A stretch of DNA of 64,000 bases from Ailanthus altissimus (GCA_946807835.1 OX327699.1:23672014-23736013), one strand, 5' to 3'. Positions 14,561-27,388 are shown, counted from the first letter of the stretch. Made by a program: numbers and translations. Notes: generated from the sequence alone by a model not told the origin.

Positions 14561-16360
14561 TTGCTCTATCTATTCAAATTTCTGTAATTGTTGAGATACA
14601 GAGATGTTAGCGGTTGACACCATTTGCCTTTATATATGCGTAAATTTTCAAATCGAAACGAGTAGGAAATGGGACTCAAATGACGACGTTATCCCCGATT
14701 GTTGGCGTGTCTTAGAGGGCAGTGGGTTAGTCAACTTGTGGGGGTATTTCTGTCATTCTATGGATAGCCTTTGTTTTGTGACTGTGCCCTGTGGGCTGTG
14801 GGTGGGCAGCACAAGGTTTTGACTTTTGACGGAGCTTGGAATGGAAATTTAGAATTTATACAATTTCTATAAGATTAATTTTATGTCAAATCTAGAATTA
14901 ATATTCCTGTTTGGATTCTCTACTAACTTTAGATTCACATATATCACGACCAATCTGTAATTAATATATATTGCTTTTTTTTAACAGTATTTAATGTACT
15001 TTGTTAATACAGTGTAAAAAAAAATGTATTTTGTTAACGCTTAATAGCAAGATCGCTAGTTATATTTTGAATATTTTTTTAACGTATTTAATGTATCTAT
15101 TCTTTTCTTTAAAAAAATTATTTATCAAATTTTTATATCTCTCACAATTTTCTTGTCATATTCAATATCTCATTTATCAAAAAAATTTCCCCAGTTTTTA
15201 TTCACATCACAATTTCAACGTATTCTAATTGGATGAGGATAACGAAGGCAAAGACATTTTATGCTGTCAACATTCAAGGAGTAGCAGTCCATGAAGTTCT
15301 TGATGTGGTAAATCGGCGTATATATTATTCTACAACCTGGGCTAAATATGTTCTAAACCTAAAATAATTTAATAAATAAGATTTAGATAATTATCTCATG
15401 AAGTGAGAAAAATTTTAAGAGAAGTGAAAAAAAAAATGAGGGAAATTTTTACAAATAACCCTTTTTAGGGGTTGGTTAACTTTTTTAGTCTCTAATTTAA
15501 ATTTATAATTTTTTTGCCAAACCCCAGATTTTTGAATTAAATTATCTATTTTTCTTTTCTCTCTCACAACCACACATCTCTCTCAATTCTCAAACACCTC
15601 TCCCCCTCGAGCTTTCATGGCAAATGTCAATTGGCGAGTGGTGACAGCGACTAACAACGGTGGACAATAATAATAGTATTAATGATGATGGTAAAAATAA
15701 AGTAAGTAGAAAAAAATAAAATTTTTTGTAAATTTTTTTAATTTTTATTAAGTTTTGTTGTGGGTTATGCTTGTTGTATGATTTTTATTATTTTAGTGGG
15801 TAAAAATAAGATAATGTAAATGATTTGTGTTGTAAAAAATTTGATTGTTGAGTTTTGGAGTGACAGTGGCAGTAGATTTGAGTGTGCTTTATGGTGATTT
15901 TTTTTGGTTATTTAAGTGTGTAGTGGAGCCAACGGTGGTGGAAGGATTGTTGTGGGTTTTTGTTGGGTTATAAGAAGGGTTGATTGTGGTAGAAAAGGAA
16001 TTTTTTATTGTGGGGCTGTCGTGCGTGGCGGCGATGAGCCTCAGACTCATCGCGTCGGATTTTAAGTGCTCTTAAATTTTTTTTAAATGTCACTAATTTT
16101 CCATAAATTTTTTAAATAATATTCTTATTATTGTGTCCCTAATAAATTTAATTAATATTTGTTTAATAATATTTGTAATAATTATAAAATTATAAAATTG
16201 ATAATTAATTAATAAATAAATTTTCTTTTTATTTTTTTAGCAATAATGCAATTTTAAAAAAAATTAAAGGTTCGTGTTAAAAATTATTTTTTTGTCACCA
16301 TTTTATGTTATTTCGAACTTTGAGTTCTTAATACAATAAGAGACAAGATGGCAGATCATC
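14561..16360. other. P4H promoter side, then AT-rich DNA with a possible transposon end
   Basis: 14561-14900 is the likely 5' UTR and promoter of the prolyl 4-hydroxylase. At 15437-15530 a block starting gagggaaatttttacaaata, with ccctttttagggg, has the look of a Mutator-type terminal repeat and could be one end of the MULE that follows. I could not find its inverted partner, so this is a guess. The rest is AT-rich, with a small GC-rich patch (gtcgtgcgtggcggcgatga, 16019). Confidence 0.35.
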
Positions 16361-16369
16361 AAAGGGAAA

Positions 16370-16805
16370 TATGGTAAAACACTTGTATGGGATATTTATT
16401 AAATTTGCAACAATTAAATTTTTTGGCTATAGTTCATCATATATTACTAAACGCGGTTGAAACTGTGGATAAGGATGATGAGTTTTTAATTTTTGGTGAA
16501 CAAAAAGAAAATCCGATTTAATCGTCAAAAGTTTACAATTAAACTGGACTAAAAATAAGAGAATATCCAACTTTGAGGCCGTTGTCTAAAAAATTGAGTA
16601 ATTGCTTATAAAGCAAGTACCTTCTATTTGGACACAATGTCCGATTGCTGGAGTTTGATGACATATATGAAAAATATAGTTTCGAGCATATAAATGATAA
16701 AGATATGGTAAAATTGTTGTTATTGTATCTTATTCATCGTGTGTTGTTGGGGGTGGAGAAAGAGAAGTTATTTAGATCGATTCATATTACAGATAGTGGA
16801 TAACT
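16370..16805 (+). pseudogene. DUF1985-type domain fragment of a plant transposon
   Basis: Two plus-strand stretches in different frames read like the N-terminal DUF1985 domain that plant Mutator-like elements carry fused to a Ulp1-type protease. The first (about 16390-16520) gives LNLQQLNFLAIVHHILLNAV. The second (about 16620-16800) gives LLFGHNVRLLEF, then the hallmark VKLLLLYLIHRVLLGVEKEK, and ends at a TAA. Frameshifts and a stop separate them, and no Ulp1 catalytic part follows. It is a dead fragment lying back to back with the transposase remnant on the other strand. Confidence 0.6.
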
Positions 16806-16949
16806 GAGATGAATTCAATAAATATCTGTAGGGTAATGTATTATTGAAGGCCGCTCACAAATTTATACGGAGTTGACCATTTTTAATTCTTCAAAGACTC
16901 CTCCCTTAGGATAGTATCCGTCTCTCTCTGTGCCATCTCAATTATGTAC

Positions 16950-18900
16950 GTGCAACTGGGGGTTGTATATGATAATTTTGCACCTCATCTGGAACAATTT
17001 AAGTAGATGGACGGTTAACAAGATTTATAGATTCGCCATATACTATCAACAAGTTCTCAACCATATAATATCGCGAACAAAGATTAAAATATTGTAACCT
17101 GACATGTCTGCAAACGTCCATTATATGGACACATGACAGTTGGCTCAATTTTTTTATGACTATATTTGTGTGTCTCCACGTCAACTATCCTATTCCTAGT
17201 GCCATCATTCACAATAAACTTTGAACCGTCGACTGGATTGATTGTCATTCTTATATACTGATCCTTATGCTTCCATACTTTATTGTGGGCTCATGTAGTC
17301 AACTTAGTGGTTAATTTTTTTTTTTTGTAGCCTCTTTCCTACAATACCACAAATTCTGCGTTAATTCTCGCATCTATTCAGCAAATGTAGTTATGGGTAT
17401 GAAACAGGCAGATTTTGCTACTGCATTGATATTATTTATAATATTGGTGGTCATAATATCATATCTTCTAAATGCACCTATTGATCTACCCCATTTGACA
17501 CAACCAACCTCCTTCTCCAAATATTATATTGCCTCATGTTTCATGTTTCTCATATTTTTCAATTGGATTTGAAAATCACACAATTGATATGTTTTTACAA
17601 TGAGAAACTATGCGCTTATGAATCCATCTGTCTTCTTCTTTTTAATAGATAGATTGAATTTTGTGATTAAATTATTCTTTAAGTGAAAAATACACACTCC
17701 ATAGTGTGAATTTAGAAATACTTTCCCGATAGCCTTCTCAATACTTGCACGCATATCTAATACTTATATTGGTGTAATGCCATCACTAATCACACCACTT
17801 AGTTTCTCTATAAACCAATCCCACGATAAATTGTTCTCAAAATCGACAATGTTTCGTGCAACGAGATAAATTTGATTATTCTCATCCTTACAAATAGTTA
17901 CAAACATACAACCAAGATAAGGGTATTTCAAGAATATACCATCCACATCAATCATCGATCTGATGGATGTGTAAAAATCTTGAATACAAGCATCCAATGC
18001 CATAAAAAATTTATAAGAAATGTCCACTGTCATCAGTCTTCAAATGAATGACTGTACCAGAATTCTCGTTTTCTACCATATAGCAATAAGACGGAAGTAT
18101 TCTGAATGATTCTTCAACAGAACCTACTATCATCACCTTCGTTTTCTCTTTAAATTGATAACCCGTTATATATGTTAAATTCACACTATACTCCTCTTAT
18201 ACATCGGCCACAATATCCTTTAGTTTATATAGTCTATTAATATCTGTAAATTTATTCTTGATCTATAAGCAGTTATTCGACTCTTTACTTGACGATGACC
18301 GTCAAGCAATCGGTCTAGTTGACATATGTGCTTCTTTTCAATTCTTTGGACAATGAAATATTTTTTAGCATCCGTGGACACGGTACAAACTCACCACTTA
18401 CACTTTTCATCATCACATTTTACTTGAAACCGATCTTTTGTAGACATGAATATCTTGAAGTTCTAATTACCGTTCAATGCATGTATACTGATAGCATCGT
18501 ATATTGCTTTCTTGTTAAGAAACAACTTTTCAACCACTACTTCTCTAATTTATGAACACGATGCCCCATCAGCAGAACTCAAGTTAAAAGCTGGTATCAG
18601 AGGGATAAATTGAAATGGGTTCTGTAGGTGAACAATATTGTCATATTTAATTATTGGTATTAGATATAAATTACTAGGTTCTTCATTCTAATTACTCTGG
18701 ATTATCAACGGTATAGCACTCATTCTAATTGTAGGCACCAATATTTTTATAGTAACATTATACTACTTAGAATTCACTCCAATTCTACAACCCACTAAAT
18801 TCTTAAGTTGATCATAAGTCACGTCACTAGAAATTGTTATAGCGATACTTTGATACCTAACATATCTCTCTTCGTCATTATTAAAATTCTCCCATCTTTT
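16950..18900 (-). pseudogene. Mutator-like (MURA) transposase remnant
   Basis: Reading the minus strand from about 18.9 kb down, the clearest part is 18033-17764. It gives LDACIQDFYTSIRSMIDVDG, then FLKYPYLGCMFVTICKDEN, IYLVARNIVDFENNLSWDWF and IEKLSGVISDG. This is the MULE transposase core, including the DG of the catalytic region. At 17184-16999 the C-terminal SWIM-type zinc-finger region survives (LSQLSCVHIMDVCRHVRLQY, then SRYYMVENLLIVYGESI). Stops and frameshifts lie between and around these, so it is inactive. Left and right borders are approximate. Confidence 0.75.
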
Positions 18901-21269
18901 CTCAAAATATACCAAAAGTGACTCATTCCCTATAATACTTATATTTTAAAAAAATAATAATAATTTACTAAAAAAAATTAAATGGCACGATAGGATTCTA
19001 TTACATAGTTCAATTAACGTGATAGGATCTGTAACTTTTTAAGTTTTTTTTATATACTTCAACCGTGAACCAACAAGTCTCATTTACGATCAAATATGTT
19101 TCTAACAAGACTCGTTCACACTCAAATTTATTTTTAACAAGCCAATATTTATTTTTACCAAAATTATTTTCAATTTAAACTACAAGACATTTCTAAATTT
19201 TATTACAACATAAATGCATCTTACCTTTTTGTTTAACAAATGAAGATTTTAGTGACTGTTTTTTGTTTCACAAGTAAAGATTCTAACGATTGTTTCGATA
19301 TGACGATGGGATTCATTTTTTTTAAAAAACATTTGGCACATTTTGGCAAAACAATATGTGAGAGTGAGTGTTTGTTTTCAAAAATGGCTATTTTCGAAAA
19401 TTTCCTAAAAACTAATAAAAAATGATGAGAAGAAGATTAAAAAAATAATAACTAATAAAGATACGACTACAAACTAATAATAAAAAATTGAAAATTTTGA
19501 AAATGTAACAAGAAAAATAGAAAATAACAAAGAATAATTAAAAGTGACGAGACAATTAAAAAAAAAAGAAGGAGTATTGGACCTCTTTAATTTGATTTAA
19601 GTACTTTAAAAATTCCTAGTTCTAAGATAGATTAAAAGACTTTCACCCGTTAATATTTTATGTTTCTTTTAACAATTTTTATTTGATGGTAAAAAGTTAT
19701 AATTTTACTCGTGTTTTTTCATTTTTTTAAATATAAAAAATAATAATAAATCAAAGTTACAATTTTCCCCGTTTCTTTTTTTTTTCTTAACTTCATCGTT
19801 ATGGCCCTTCAAAAAAAAATTAAGAATATAGCATTTTTTTTAAAAAAAAACTCATAAAAATTCTCCTATTAAAAAAAGATAAAAAAAAAATGGCCTTCTT
19901 CTTCTTCCCATTTTCGTCTTCTTTATCATAATCTTCTTCTTATTATTTAAGTTGCTATTTATATATTATATCTTTTCGTTTTGCTTAAAATGGACGAATT
20001 GATTTAGAGGACCATTTGGGTTTTGATTTATGTATAAGCGACATAAATCATATTTTTATTGTGATGTTAGTAGATATAGATGGTGAAAGAAGGATTTTTG
20101 GGTTGATTTTTTGGTTTTTATTAATTTATCATTTAATTTAAAAATTTAAGTTGATAGGTGAATATTTAATATTAATATTAAAAATAAATTTTTGACAATT
20201 TTCTTCACATAAAACATAGATCTGAGTAAATTTGAACTAAATGAATCTTTCCGTCTTGTATACTAAAAATCAAGAAATTAACTAAAAACAAAGACACGAA
20301 AGCTCGAGTTAAAAACATTAGTTCTGATATAATATTAATTTACCACTCAACCAAAAAATTGAAACTTATACTAAGACCCAATATTAACATTAAAATTAAA
20401 CTTGTAACAATTTTTATGTGAATTTTGATCAACTTTGAAGTACGAAGAGTTGCAATTAGTGTTAGTTGGTTTTTATGGACTAACTAGTGTCAAAAATGAA
20501 AAATCAAGATTAACTTACTGATGAGTCTTTTGTATACAGCTAGTGAAATGAGAAGAAGACGAAAAAGAATTTAGAGGTTGTTATGGAGATAAAGAAGTAT
20601 GTAAGGAGATCAAAGATAAAGCACCATGGCATAAGAAAAAGGAAAAAAAAAGGATTTTTTTTGTTAATATTGAGCATAATTAATTAATTGACATAATAAA
20701 AGTCAAAATCACATCACTAAAATAATTACAGGGTTAATTGTTATATTACTTTTTATCTCTATTAAAAAAAATGAAAGATCCAAATAGGGGGATTTTTAAT
20801 CTTTGTAAAAGGCTAAAAGATCACTATGTCTTCACATATATCCCAATTTATTCCTAATTTTATAAAAAATCAGTATCGTTGTAAGTTTTACGAGATAAAG
20901 AGATCAATAGGACAACAGATCAATGTATATTTTAAGATTGGGTTAAGTTTGGTGTCTCTATATATTCAAAGAGATCTTCATAGATTGTGGTTGTACATAA
21001 CTCAAGAGTTAATAAAAAAAAAAAAGAAAGGCTAAACATGCACCAAAATGAGGAGTGAATAATCATGCCCCATTTTTGTTTGATGTCATTTTTATGAGAA
21101 AATTTTTTTCTTCATTTTATTGTCATTTCTAATAAAATTTTAATCTGTTCTCACCATATTCGAGTCACTTTGCAATAATTTTGCATATGTTTGATGTCAT
21201 TTTGTTGTTATTGGAGATTTAGTGGATTAACAATCTTGTTTGGATAAGAATTAAAAAGAATATTAAAGA
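18901..21269. other. AT-rich intergenic DNA with weak direct repeats
   Basis: Low-complexity A/T DNA with many poly-A and poly-T runs and no credible gene. Two related ~60-bp blocks in direct orientation (about 20117-20178, beginning attaatttatcatttaa, and about 20333-20393, beginning attaatttaccactcaa) may be ends of a small, decayed transposon. Confidence 0.35.
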
Positions 21270-21620
21270 TGAGAGTCACAAGAAGTTTAGAACGTGTAGG
21301 ACATACATGAGAAAGTCTAGGATATATGAGACACAAAAGAGAAAACAAAACTGATCTCGAAGACGCGAAGAAAGCAAGAAAAATAGCAAAGCTAATAACA
21401 AGGTTGAGCGCTGCGGCACCCAGGGTTGGACACTGCGACGCTCAGATAAAAAATCCAGCGCCGTGGAGCCCAAGTCCTCAGCGCTGCAGCGCCAGAGCAG
21501 GTGGAGTTCATTTTTGTTTCAGATTTTTGAGTTTTTAAAAGTTTTACACTTCCAAAACAAGTGAACTCTTACTCCAATAAAAATTAGGGTTAGTAGGCAT
21601 GAAATAACCCATATATATAA
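21270..21620. mobile_element. LTR-like GC-rich fragment
   Basis: A GC-rich island contains repeated gcgctgc / gcagcgcc phrases (21407-21500), followed by a TATA-like run (catatatataag, near 21610). This style is common in plant Ty3- or Copia-type LTRs, and a similar block lies in the P4H intron at about 13.07-13.3 kb. No coding sequence of a retroelement is attached. Borders and target duplication are not visible. Confidence 0.35.
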
Positions 21621-22220
21621 GATTATGTGGGGTCCACTAACCCTTTAGTCCAACCAGCACCAGGATCACCCCTCGAACCTAGAATCTCATCCTCTAGTGC
21701 CTTTTAAGTTCGAGGGTGGTACCCATCAGGCTGATTCTTGAATCTAGCTCAAGTGTGGCCTTTCTTAACTAGAGACGGTTAGCTATGGCAACATGAGTAA
21801 CCCTTTGCCGTCATCCCTCCAGGCAACCATAAAATCATCGTCTTTGCCATGGAGTTGCTACAGCAACCACTGTGTGAAAGTCAAAGTCTCCTTACCTGCC
21901 GTGGTATTTCTCTCACTAACATCTGATGGATGTGACCAACACAAGCGCATTCTTGATGCCCTCCCTCAGCGGCTATGTAGTCCACTAATGCCCACATGAA
22001 AGTCAAGTCTATGTTTTGTCTGTGTTGAATCTACCGAAATTCGACGATTTTATGTTGTTCGACTCTTATCCCTACCAATTTCTTGACCATATACTATCTC
22101 TTATTTTTCGACTACCACAACCTGATTAATTTTGCAATTGTATTGGTTTATGTGTTGGTAGTTAATGATTAGTTTAAAATTTGGTCTGTACAATGAATAT
22201 TAGTGTAAATGTATCGTTGT
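21621..22220. other. Unidentified higher-GC stretch
   Basis: 21640-22010 is near 50 % GC (for example aagttcgagggtggtaccca) and clearly differs from its neighbours. Open frames are short and none resembles a known protein. It may be inserted organellar or transposon DNA. I cannot identify it. Confidence 0.25.
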
Positions 22221-22385
22221 AATATCCCTCTTACGTAAGGATAGAATTTTGTATAATAATCTTTTTGTGCCAAATAGATTTTATGTGAGGGTAGATATTT
22301 TTTTCCTCCTACATGAAGATATTTTTTTCTCTTACAAGAAGATAAGTTTTTCCTCCTACGTGAAGGTAGATCTCTCTGTTTAAGG
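22221..22385. repeat. Degenerate short tandem repeat, ~30-bp unit
   Basis: About four imperfect copies of a phrase like cctcctacgtgaaggtaga followed by a T-run occur at 22228, 22283, 22307 and 22351 (variants cttacgtaaggatag, tatgtgagggtagat, ctacatgaagatat, ctacgtgaaggtag). No gene overlaps it. Confidence 0.5.
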
Positions 22386-23098
22386 GTATCGTAATAATCT
22401 CTTCTAAAAATAGTTCTAATTATAAACTGGTATGTTCTCTTTATAAAAAAATAATAAATTCAAACAAGTCATAATAGATTTATCTTATTTCTGTGTAGCA
22501 TCCCGATAATTTTTTAATTTTATATTAAAGACTACATTATAATATTACTAATTTAATTAATGATAGTATACTTAAAACTTTAAAAAACATTATACTCGGG
22601 TCACTTGGCATTAATTCACATAGAAAATTGGTTACTATTTTTTTTAAAAAAAAATGTAAGTACAACAAAAAGTTTTTACTAGAAAAACAAGATTTTAAAA
22701 TTGTTTAAAAATGCAAAATGCAATTGAGTTTATATCTTGTTAAGTCTTCAGGTGTGCAATTGTCTAATAATAAGTTGCTTTGAAGCTGGCAATTTGGCCG
22801 GCCAATTTTAAGTTTAGTCGAATGAAGAAATCAAATGCAATTCATCTTAAAAGTTAAAACACAATGCCAAATTACAACCATCAGCATATAACCTAAGATC
22901 TCTGGTTCCACATCACTTCAAAGCATTAAGCAATTATCAGTTAGATATTAAAAAAACCCAATTTCATTTCCATTTTTGAACATGTGAACAGTTATTTTAA
23001 TGATTTTTATATAAATCATTCAAACAATACAAAATATTACACACAGATTAGATAATCAAGTGCTAAATTCAAAAACCACCCAAATTAATCAAAATCAA
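22386..23098. other. Intergenic, 3' flank of the LYR gene
   Basis: AT-rich sequence with no coding potential or clear repeat. It includes the 3' UTR of the minus-strand gene ending at 23099. Confidence 0.4.
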
Positions 23099-23557
23099 TC
23101 ACCGTTGATCCCCGCCACTGCCGCCACCACCACTGCGCTGCTTCTCAATCTGCTGAGTAAGCTTCTCTAGAGCCGATTGCACCGCATCACGCCCTCCAAT
23201 CAGCAACCGGGTCACAATTTCCGGGTCCTTCTCGAACCGGGCGTCCTCGAACTCCCTTCGCGTGTTCTCCCTCAAGATGTCTCGCCACAAAACACCACGC
23301 GAATCGGGCCACATGAAGAATCGCGTCGCTCGGAGGATGTCTCGGTAGAGACTCAGCGCCTCTCGCCGAGTGGTCACGAGTCGCTGACGATTTAACAACT
23401 CTTCCTCGTCGCCGTCTAGGGATTTCTCTTTCTTCGCCACGTGTCTGTCTAATAACTCCTCCAGAGTGTCTGGACCGTTGTGCAAGAGACGTTGGAGAGA
23501 AACGGCCTCGTTTCTCTTCAACGGGATTGAAAGATTTCGCCATTTCTGCATCGACAT
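23099..23557 (-). CDS. LYR-motif protein (Complex1_LYR family), EMB1793-like
   Basis: A single-exon gene of 152 residues. The LYR tripeptide sits in TTRREALSLYRDILRATRFF (about residues 67-86), followed by WRDILRENTRREFEDARFEK and DPEIVTRLLIGGRDAVQSAL, the helical layout of the Complex1_LYR fold. The C-terminus is a Gly/Ser-rich tail (RSGGGGSGGDQR). LYR proteins are small mitochondrial adaptors that bind acyl-ACP and help Fe-S cluster delivery or respiratory-complex assembly. The N-terminal ~65 residues (LQRLLHNGPDTLEELLDRHV) are an extension not found in the shortest LYR proteins. Local GC is clearly higher than the flanks, as expected of a real exon. Position suggests Arabidopsis At1g76060 (EMB1793), from memory. 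The first in-frame Met is chosen; Met3 is an alternative. Confidence 0.87.
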   Translation of the reverse strand: MSMQKWRNLSIPLKRNEAVSLQRLLHNGPDTLEELLDRHVAKKEKSLDGDEEELLNRQRLVTTRREALSLYRDILRATRFFMWPDSRGVLWRDILRENTRREFEDARFEKDPEIVTRLLIGGRDAVQSALEKLTQQIEKQRSGGGGSGGDQR

Positions 23558-25225
23558 CGACGTCCTTCTCTTTTGCTTTTCTGTAAGCTTTTGGGCGGTT
23601 GAAAACTTCGGCGATCGGTGAAGACACGCAGAAGTTTATATGGGTTTAATTGGGCCCTATAGGACTAAGCATAGATGGGCCTAATTGTTAACAATCATGA
23701 GTGGATTTTTTTCCAACTTCTAATCGTTAAGAAAATTTAAGTGGTCCAAGCCCACAATAAACAATCATACTACTAGGAATTCCGACGCCTGCGGTGACCC
23801 TCGGCTTCGTTATATAGCTCGGGTAACACGATTTAATTTCGGATCGGGTACGGTAGAGCCATTCCAACCCAATTATACCCCATAGGAATGTTTTGATTAA
23901 CACAACATTTTAAGTTTTATTCATTTTAAATAATGTGTCATTTATTAACATATAATAGGAATGTTTTGATAGCCTGCATACGCTATCAATTTTTCTTACT
24001 TTGATGACCTTGTCTTGTTGTTGATGCAAATTTCACTCAGTACGAGGAAAGTAATGCTTTGTTTGTAATTTAGTTGCTATCAATTTCGGATATATATATA
24101 TATATTTTAAGCAAAGATTTCATCCCCGAAATCAGTAAATACGAGAGGTTGAGATAGAGTATCCTCCATTCAAATAATAAGCTAAATAATTTTTTAAAAA
24201 AGCAATTTTGGCCGAGATACATTTTATATCACACTATATTTTCATGATCAATATAACAATTAGAAGGGGAGGAATTTTTTGTGCACTAGAGGTGCTATTC
24301 ACAACAACCCACATTAATAAATCTCGCACATGAACATTAATCAAGCTTAATGAGAAATTTTTTGTCACTATTTCTTTGGCCTTTCACCACTATTTTCGAA
24401 CTTTCTTTTTTGTCCTGTAATGGAAGGTATGCAAGAAAATACATTAACACTAAATATTTTTTTAAAATTTGGATCAGAAGATCATAGATCTGAAGAGTAA
24501 CCATCACAAAACACCAACAAACACCAAAAACCACTTGCGAACAAAGTTTAAGTGAAGAAAATTCTCCATAAGTATAAACCTAAGTGGAAGAAAGCCCATA
24601 TTAAATAGAAATCTAGATAGGAATTTATTTCCCTCGTGAAAGAAAAAGCAACAAAAAAGAAGGAAAAGAAAACAAAAAATGAGAAAAATCATCTTTCAGT
24701 AAAGAGAGCAACTCTCCTCGGCGGAAACAAAACATATAAGTGAAGGTTTGTTGATTTTAAAGAGAAGAAGTTTTATAGAGAAAGGCTTATTTTAACTAAC
24801 TAATTCAGACTATCTAACTCTATAATTGCCTTTGTGTTGAAGGCATTAGACAATTATTTTGCATCCCTAAAATTTCAAAGTGTCACTCGTAGAAAAGCTA
24901 ATAGACAACCCTCTTCAATTTGGCTCAAAAAAAATATCTTTCTATCTCGAGATTTTAGTGATTTTTCTATAATTTATTAACTAACTTATTTCCTTTATCA
25001 TTTGATGGATGAATGACATATCACTAAAAAATTTTAAAATTCTTATTTAATTTATTTTTTAAAACAAAACAAAAGACTATATTTATTTTTAAAACCAAAT
25101 AAAAAAATATTTGAGCATTTTAAAGTATAGCTTCTTCTTTTATGCTTTGATAAGAGCAAAACACAATTTGATATTGAAATATTTTTAATATAGGTTAAAT
25201 TATTTTCAATATGTGTTTAAAAGAA
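23558..25225. other. Intergenic: LYR promoter then AT-rich DNA
   Basis: The first ~300 bases upstream of the LYR gene are of moderate GC and should hold its promoter. Beyond about 23.9 kb the DNA is AT-rich and shows no gene. A short (TA) run lies near 24091-24105. Confidence 0.4.
25217..25225. repeat. 9-bp target-site duplication, left copy
   Basis: TTAAAAGAA lies immediately outside the left terminal inverted repeat and is repeated exactly at 32916-32924, immediately outside the right one. Confidence 0.9.
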
Positions 25226-25335
25226 GGGAAAATGCCACTTTAATCCTTAATGTTTAGTTCAATTATTCACGAGATACCTCATGTTTTTTAAATAGTCCAT
25301 TAGTCCCTGTCTTCACCAAATTATCCCTGATTTGA
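25226..25335. repeat. Left terminal inverted repeat of the Pack-MULE
   Basis: It starts gggaaaatgccactttaatc. The phrases taatgtttag, caattattcacgagatacc and tcatgttttttaaata recur in reverse complement at 32815-32915 with scattered mismatches over roughly 90-100 bp. Confidence 0.85.
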
Positions 25336-25563
25336 TAGCTCATTAAGATTGGTACCATTTTAAGATTTGATAATTGTTGAAAGAGATTGAGAACAAGAAA
25401 ATCCTTATTAACAAATTAAAATATTAAAATTGACATTATATATTATGCAAAATTATAAAAATACATTTATTAAGTAAATTAAAAAAAATACCATTATCAA
25501 ATAAAAAACAGTTTCTTATTCCCTTAATCTCCCTCCTTCTTTCATATCATTCTTGTTAGTTAC

Positions 25564-26238
25564 TGTTGATAAGATCCACGTTATGTGAGCCTTATGGGTT
25601 AATTTTATAAAATTAAAGGGTTTGAATGAAATTTTTTATTAAGTGTACAGTAATTAAAATATAAAATTCGAATTTTTTAATTTGAGAAGAAATAAAATGA
25701 AGAAGGCAAAAACGAAAAGCAAAGAAGAATAAAAGAAGAAAGAAAAAAAGGAAACTTAAGATTTTAATTTTTTTCTTTATGATTGAACGTTAATTTGAGT
25801 TCCGATTTTGTTCAAATTTTGAAAATGAGTTCCTAACATTTTACTCTATACTTCTATCGGATTTAATTTTTGATTTAGCCTCTGATATAGTATATTCTAG
25901 TAAATTTACATTTGAGGATAATTTGGTAGATTCATTGTTGTTCAGTCAAGATTAATATTCTTGATGTTGTGGTAAGCCTCTAGTGTGATTCTAGAGAGGA
26001 TATTGCTGTAATCTCATTATTATTACATAGTAAAAGTGTTGATATCGGACTACGGTCTCCTGATTTTTTTCGAATTGGGTTTCTCATGTAAAAAATTGAT
26101 GTTCATTGTAATTGATTGTGGTTTATATTTGTGGTAATATTATTTTGATAATTGTGGTGATACATTGCCCATTTTAATAATAGAAAGTGAGAGAAAGAAT
26201 TATTTTCGCTGTGTAATATTTTGTGATATTTTTTAACA
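25564..26238 (+). repeat. 5' LTR of the first Copia element
   Basis: Begins TGTTGATAAGATCC and ends TTTTTTAACA, just before the primer-binding site. Matches 30156-30838. Confidence 0.9.
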
Positions 26239-27028
26239 AAGTGGTATCAGAGCTAGTTAGGTTGTGCAGTGTTTAATTTATGTTGATTAAAATAGATGAA
26301 AATTTTGCATGCATGATTAAATTGAAGGCATGAAATTATGATATATGAAAGTTTAAAATGAAGGGTTTATTTTTTGTAAAATACCTACATGAACCCATTG
26401 AAGGGGATGCTGTAAAACTAAAAAATATGAGCGATAAGGAGTGGATCTAATTACATAGAAAATGTGTTGGCACCATTAGGCAATGAATAGATCAGAGTGT
26501 GTTTCATCATGTGGCAAAGGAGACCAAGGCTGATGTTATGTGAAAAAAATTGGAGTCTAATTATGAGCAGCCTACACCACAAAATAAAGCCAATTTAATG
26601 AAGAGGCTTGTGAATTTAAAATACAAGGAAGGGCGCAGTATAACTGAGAACACCAATGAGCTTCAATACTAGTGAACCAGTTGACAACTATGAATATTTC
26701 ACTGGATAATGAGTTATAAGCATTGTTGTTACTTAGTTCCTTATCGGATAGTTAAGAGATATTGGTGGTGTCAGTAAACAATTCAGCGTCAAAAATACTT
26801 GTTATAGAAAAGCATGAAAGGCGAGAAAGAAGTCAAAGTAGAAGTTCTGGCAATAATAATTACAGAGGAAGATCTAAATCTCAACGAAAAAATGTCAAGT
26901 GTTACCATTGAAACAAAATTGGGCATATAAAGAGAGAGTGTAGAATATGAAAAAGGGAACAGGCTATGAAAAGATGTGAATCATAGAAAAATGAACAAAT
27001 AAGCAATACAGTAGTTGTTGATGGGGAT

Positions 27029-27388
27029 ATGATTATTGTTTATGATGGGAACTCTATAAATCTCACATGTCATACAAGTTATTGGTTAATTGATTTTGGT
27101 GCTTCATTTCATATTACTTCAAATGGTGATTTCTTTAGATCCCATACTAGTGGTGATTTTAGCTATGTCAGGATAGGAAATGATGGTGCATCCAAGATTA
27201 TGGGTATAAGAGATATTTACTTGGAGTTTAGTGTTGATAGCAGATTACTACTCAAGGATGTCAAACATGTTCCAGAAATGCATTTGAATTTGATCTTCAC
27301 CGACAAGCTTGATGATGATGGTTATTGCAACTACTTTGGTAAAAGTAAATGGAAACTCACCAAAAGTTCTATAATTCTAGTCAAATGA
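27029..27388 (+). pseudogene. Copia protease region
   Basis: The longest intact piece of the polyprotein around the aspartic protease. WLIDFGASFHIT carries the catalytic Asp, but the usual DSG/DTG triad is DFG here. It continues into the gag-pre-integrase spacer (VKHVPEMHLNLI). The frame is broken on both sides. Confidence 0.75.

Noticed and set aside
21793..21999. 68-codon plus-strand frame in the higher-GC stretch
   Set aside because: Short, no recognisable motif, and the whole stretch looks like inserted non-host-gene DNA.
23187..23627. 146-codon minus-strand frame overlapping the LYR gene
   Set aside because: Same strand, different frame. Arg-rich composition, no family match, and fully explained as a frame shadow of the LYR coding sequence.
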